From NCBI RefSeq assembly GCF_009757775.1, contig NZ_RHLK01000011.1, positions 62,001-126,000 of the forward strand: 64,000 bases of DNA, given 5' to 3'. Numbering within the stretch: the first letter of the stretch is position 1; each line of letters begins with the position of its first letter. The position numbers and the translations under genes are program-made. Below the pieces are notes generated by a model, which ran no database searches, was not told the DNA's origin, and worked only from the letters and a program-made list of their open reading frames with translations. This document shows, piece by piece, positions 62,033-64,000 of the stretch. The DNA comes from Paenibacillus lutrae. GTDB taxonomy: Bacteria > Bacillota > Bacilli > Paenibacillales > NBRC-103111.

Positions 62033-63790
62033 ATGAAAAAAGATTTGACGGGACAAAAGTCGATATTTAAGAAAGCGTCTACATTAGTATTGACGACTAC
62101 TCTTTTCTTAAGCTTGATTCCGGCGATGGCTTCAGCGGCAGACCGGGGAGCGTGGACAGCTTCGACTTCGTATGCATCCGGCGACACGGTAAGCTACGGG
62201 GGTAAAACCTATCAGGTTGTACAGCCGCATACGTCTTTGAACGGCTGGGAGCCGCCGAATGTGCCCGCACTCTGGAAAGTAGTTACGGGCGGCGGTACGC
62301 CGGATACTCAGGCTCCATCTGCTCCATCGAATTTGAGGGTATCCGGGACGTCGACGACGACAAGCATTGCGCTTGCATGGAACGCAGCCTCGGATAATGT
62401 AGGTGTGACCGGCTATGACATCTACCGTGGTACAACCTTAATTGGAAGCGCTTCCGGAACGGCGTTGACTTATACGGATACCGGGCTTACCGCGAATACA
62501 ACGTACACCTATACGGTCAAAGCCAAGGATGCGGCCGGCAATGTATCCGGAGTAAGCAACACGCTCAGCGCGGCGACTCAGCCGGGCAGCAGCGGACCGG
62601 ACACACAAGCTCCGACAGTCCCGGCGGGACTTGCCTCGACAGGAGCAACAACCTCCAGCGTCTCCTTATCCTGGAACGCTTCTACGGATAACGTAGGCGT
62701 TACACAGTATGAAGTATACCGGAACGGTACGCTGGCCCTGGCAGTGACCGGTACAACTGCAACCGTAACGGGACTGGCTGCGGACACCTCTTACAACTTT
62801 ACCGTCAAAGCCAAAGACGGTGCCGGCAACGTGTCGGCAGCAAGCGCGGCGATTAGTGCCAAGACCCAGCCTAGCGGCGGAGGCAGCGGTCAGCTTCCTA
62901 AGCATATTCTCACCGGGTACTGGCAGAACTTTGTCAACGGCGCCAAGAACTTGAAGCTGCGCGACGTTCCGGCGGAATATGACATTATTGCCGTATCTTT
63001 CGCGGAGATGGACCGTACCAAACCGGGCGGCGTGACTTTTGCCATTGATCCGAGTCTGGCAACGGCTCTCGGCGGTTATACCGAAGCTGAATTTTTAAGC
63101 GATATCAAGGCCAAGCAAGCTCAGGGCAAGAAAATCATTCTGTCCATCGGCGGCGAGAAGGGCAACATCGACCTTAGCTCGGCATCCCCGAACGTAAAGA
63201 ATTTTGTGGACAGCATGTCCGCACTCATTACTCAATATGGTTTTGATGGTTTGGATGTAGATCTGGAGCACGGCTTTAACGTGCCGAATATGACCAGTGC
63301 AGCCCGTCAGCTTCAGCAGAAAGTAGGGCCAAGTTTCATTCTGACCATGGCTCCTCAAACGATCGATATGCAGAGCAATCAGAGCAGCTATTTGCAGTTC
63401 TATGCGAATGTCAAAGATATTACGACGGTCATCAATACGCAGTACTATAACTCCGGTTGTATGCTCGGCCGCGACGGCAAATGCTACTCTCAGGGAACGG
63501 TAGACTTCCTGACCGCACTGACTGATCTGACGCTGCAATGGGTACCGGCGTCACAACTCGGCCTCGGAGTACCGGCCACTCCATCTGCTGCGGGAGGCGG
63601 TTATGTCTCGGCCGCAGTCGTTAACCAGGCACTGAACTGCCTGGCTACGGGCAACAGCTGCGGCAGCTATAAGCCGGTCGCCAAATATCCGGATATCCGG
63701 GGAGCTATGACCTGGTCTATTAACTGGGACGGTTCGAACGGATACACCTTTGCCAAAACCGTGAAGCCGCAACTGAACAGTATGCCTTAA
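62033..63790 (+). CDS. Secreted multidomain chitinase, GH18
   Basis: The 585-residue enzyme has a signal peptide (1-37, cleavage near ASAAD), an N-terminal CBM5/12-like chitin-binding module (about 42-85; WTASTSYASGDTVSYGGKTY), two fibronectin III domains (about 95-185 and 195-283) joined by Gly/Ser linkers, and a GH18 catalytic domain (about 290-585). The GH18 signature FDGLDVDLEHG gives the acid Glu412, with both catalytic Asp residues ahead of it. It cuts chitin outside the cell. A Cys pair (CMLGRDGKC) suggests a surface disulfide. ATG 62033 follows AGGAGGGAT. Terminator at 63807. Confidence 0.94.
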   Translation: MKKDLTGQKSIFKKASTLVLTTTLFLSLIPAMASAADRGAWTASTSYASGDTVSYGGKTYQVVQPHTSLNGWEPPNVPALWKVVTGGGTPDTQAPSAPSNLRVSGTSTTTSIALAWNAASDNVGVTGYDIYRGTTLIGSASGTALTYTDTGLTANTTYTYTVKAKDAAGNVSGVSNTLSAATQPGSSGPDTQAPTVPAGLASTGATTSSVSLSWNASTDNVGVTQYEVYRNGTLALAVTGTTATVTGLAADTSYNFTVKAKDGAGNVSAASAAISAKTQPSGGGSGQLPKHILTGYWQNFVNGAKNLKLRDVPAEYDIIAVSFAEMDRTKPGGVTFAIDPSLATALGGYTEAEFLSDIKAKQAQGKKIILSIGGEKGNIDLSSASPNVKNFVDSMSALITQYGFDGLDVDLEHGFNVPNMTSAARQLQQKVGPSFILTMAPQTIDMQSNQSSYLQFYANVKDITTVINTQYYNSGCMLGRDGKCYSQGTVDFLTALTDLTLQWVPASQLGLGVPATPSAAGGGYVSAAVVNQALNCLATGNSCGSYKPVAKYPDIRGAMTWSINWDGSNGYTFAKTVKPQLNSMP

Positions 63791-63806
63791 AAACGTACTT
63801 ATTCGA

Positions 63807-63850
63807 CAAAAAACTTCCCGAAGGGCACAAAACCCTTCGGGAAGTTTTTA
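63807..63850. terminator. Strong terminator of the chitinase gene
   Basis: AAAACTTCCCGAAGGG pairs with CCCTTCGGGAAGTTTT around CACAAAA. The last 150 bases (63851-64000) are noncoding, with no clear gene start before the window ends. Confidence 0.93.
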
Positions 63851-64000
63851 ATTTGTCAGAAAAGTTTGAGGAAAGTTCAACGTTTCTTTATCCGGAATTG
63901 ATTTCCGGCTCATAAGAAATTGATACAATACAAATGTACAAATAGGTTTATTATACAGGCCAAGATATAAGGTTGCTCAGTCCCTCGTTTTAGTGTCTAT

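Overview
The window looks like chromosomal DNA of a Paenibacillus-type Gram-positive soil bacterium. The evidence is strong GGAGG ribosome binding sites with ATG, GTG and TTG starts, consensus sigma-A promoters, many intrinsic terminators, an S-layer-homology (SLH) surface protein, proteins recognisable as B. subtilis YvbH, YhgE and YjdJ types, and a heavy load of secreted hydrolases (GH18 chitinase, M4 metalloprotease, Vpr-type subtilase) and sugar genes (GH3, GH4, GH94). I see no rRNA or tRNA genes, CRISPR array, prophage or complete insertion sequence. All genes but the first, which runs off the left edge, appear complete.

Layout. 1-4.3 kb: end of an SLH protein, a membrane sensor-domain protein, and a two-gene operon of a homospermidine-synthase-like enzyme (TTG start) with an aminopropyltransferase-like enzyme. 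4.3-10 kb: an OmpR/EnvZ-type two-component system divergent from an operon of a VTC-domain protein, a DUF4956 membrane protein and a beta-helix lipoprotein; both promoters carry the same about 20-bp tandem motif in mirror orientation. 10-22.6 kb: SRPBCC protein, stalk-domain secreted protein, a candidate small RNA before an orphan BtrH/C39-like protein, a polar amino-acid ABC transporter, msrA, yvbH and several small or unknown genes. 22.7-28.9 kb: AraC regulator divergent from melA (alpha-galactosidase), a receiver-less winged-helix regulator followed by an unusual interleaved inverted repeat and an exported amidase-domain protein, a YdjC/ChbG-type deacetylase and a HAD phosphatase.

29-36.7 kb: an ABC-2 export operon with its own regulator and a 24-bp perfect palindrome, a membrane PAS-PAS-GGDEF-EAL protein, and an ECF sigma / anti-sigma / YfjL-like operon. 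36.7-46.9 kb: a sugar ABC transporter divergent from a GH3 beta-glucosidase and a 1,140-residue GH94 phosphorylase, followed by a LacI regulator. This content matches the known Listeria 1,2-beta-oligoglucan (sophorooligosaccharide) locus, so uptake followed by phosphorolysis and hydrolysis of beta-1,2-glucans is the likely job. 47-64 kb: a small secreted protein, a TetR-YhgE pair sharing a twin operator, a Vpr-like subtilase, AraC and DinB genes, an M4 neutral protease with a promoter, early terminator and hairpin-rich leader, an aldo/keto reductase, a small conserved protein, a DUF4097 membrane protein, a GNAT and a multidomain chitinase.

The best leads for undescribed biology are: the mirrored two-component/VTC-DUF4956-lipoprotein locus; the HSS-like/SpeE-like amine pathway with altered substrate residues; the M4 protease leader; the interleaved repeats upstream of the amidase gene; and the TetR/YhgE operator pair. 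All functions are read from sequence and remembered families; no database search was run.
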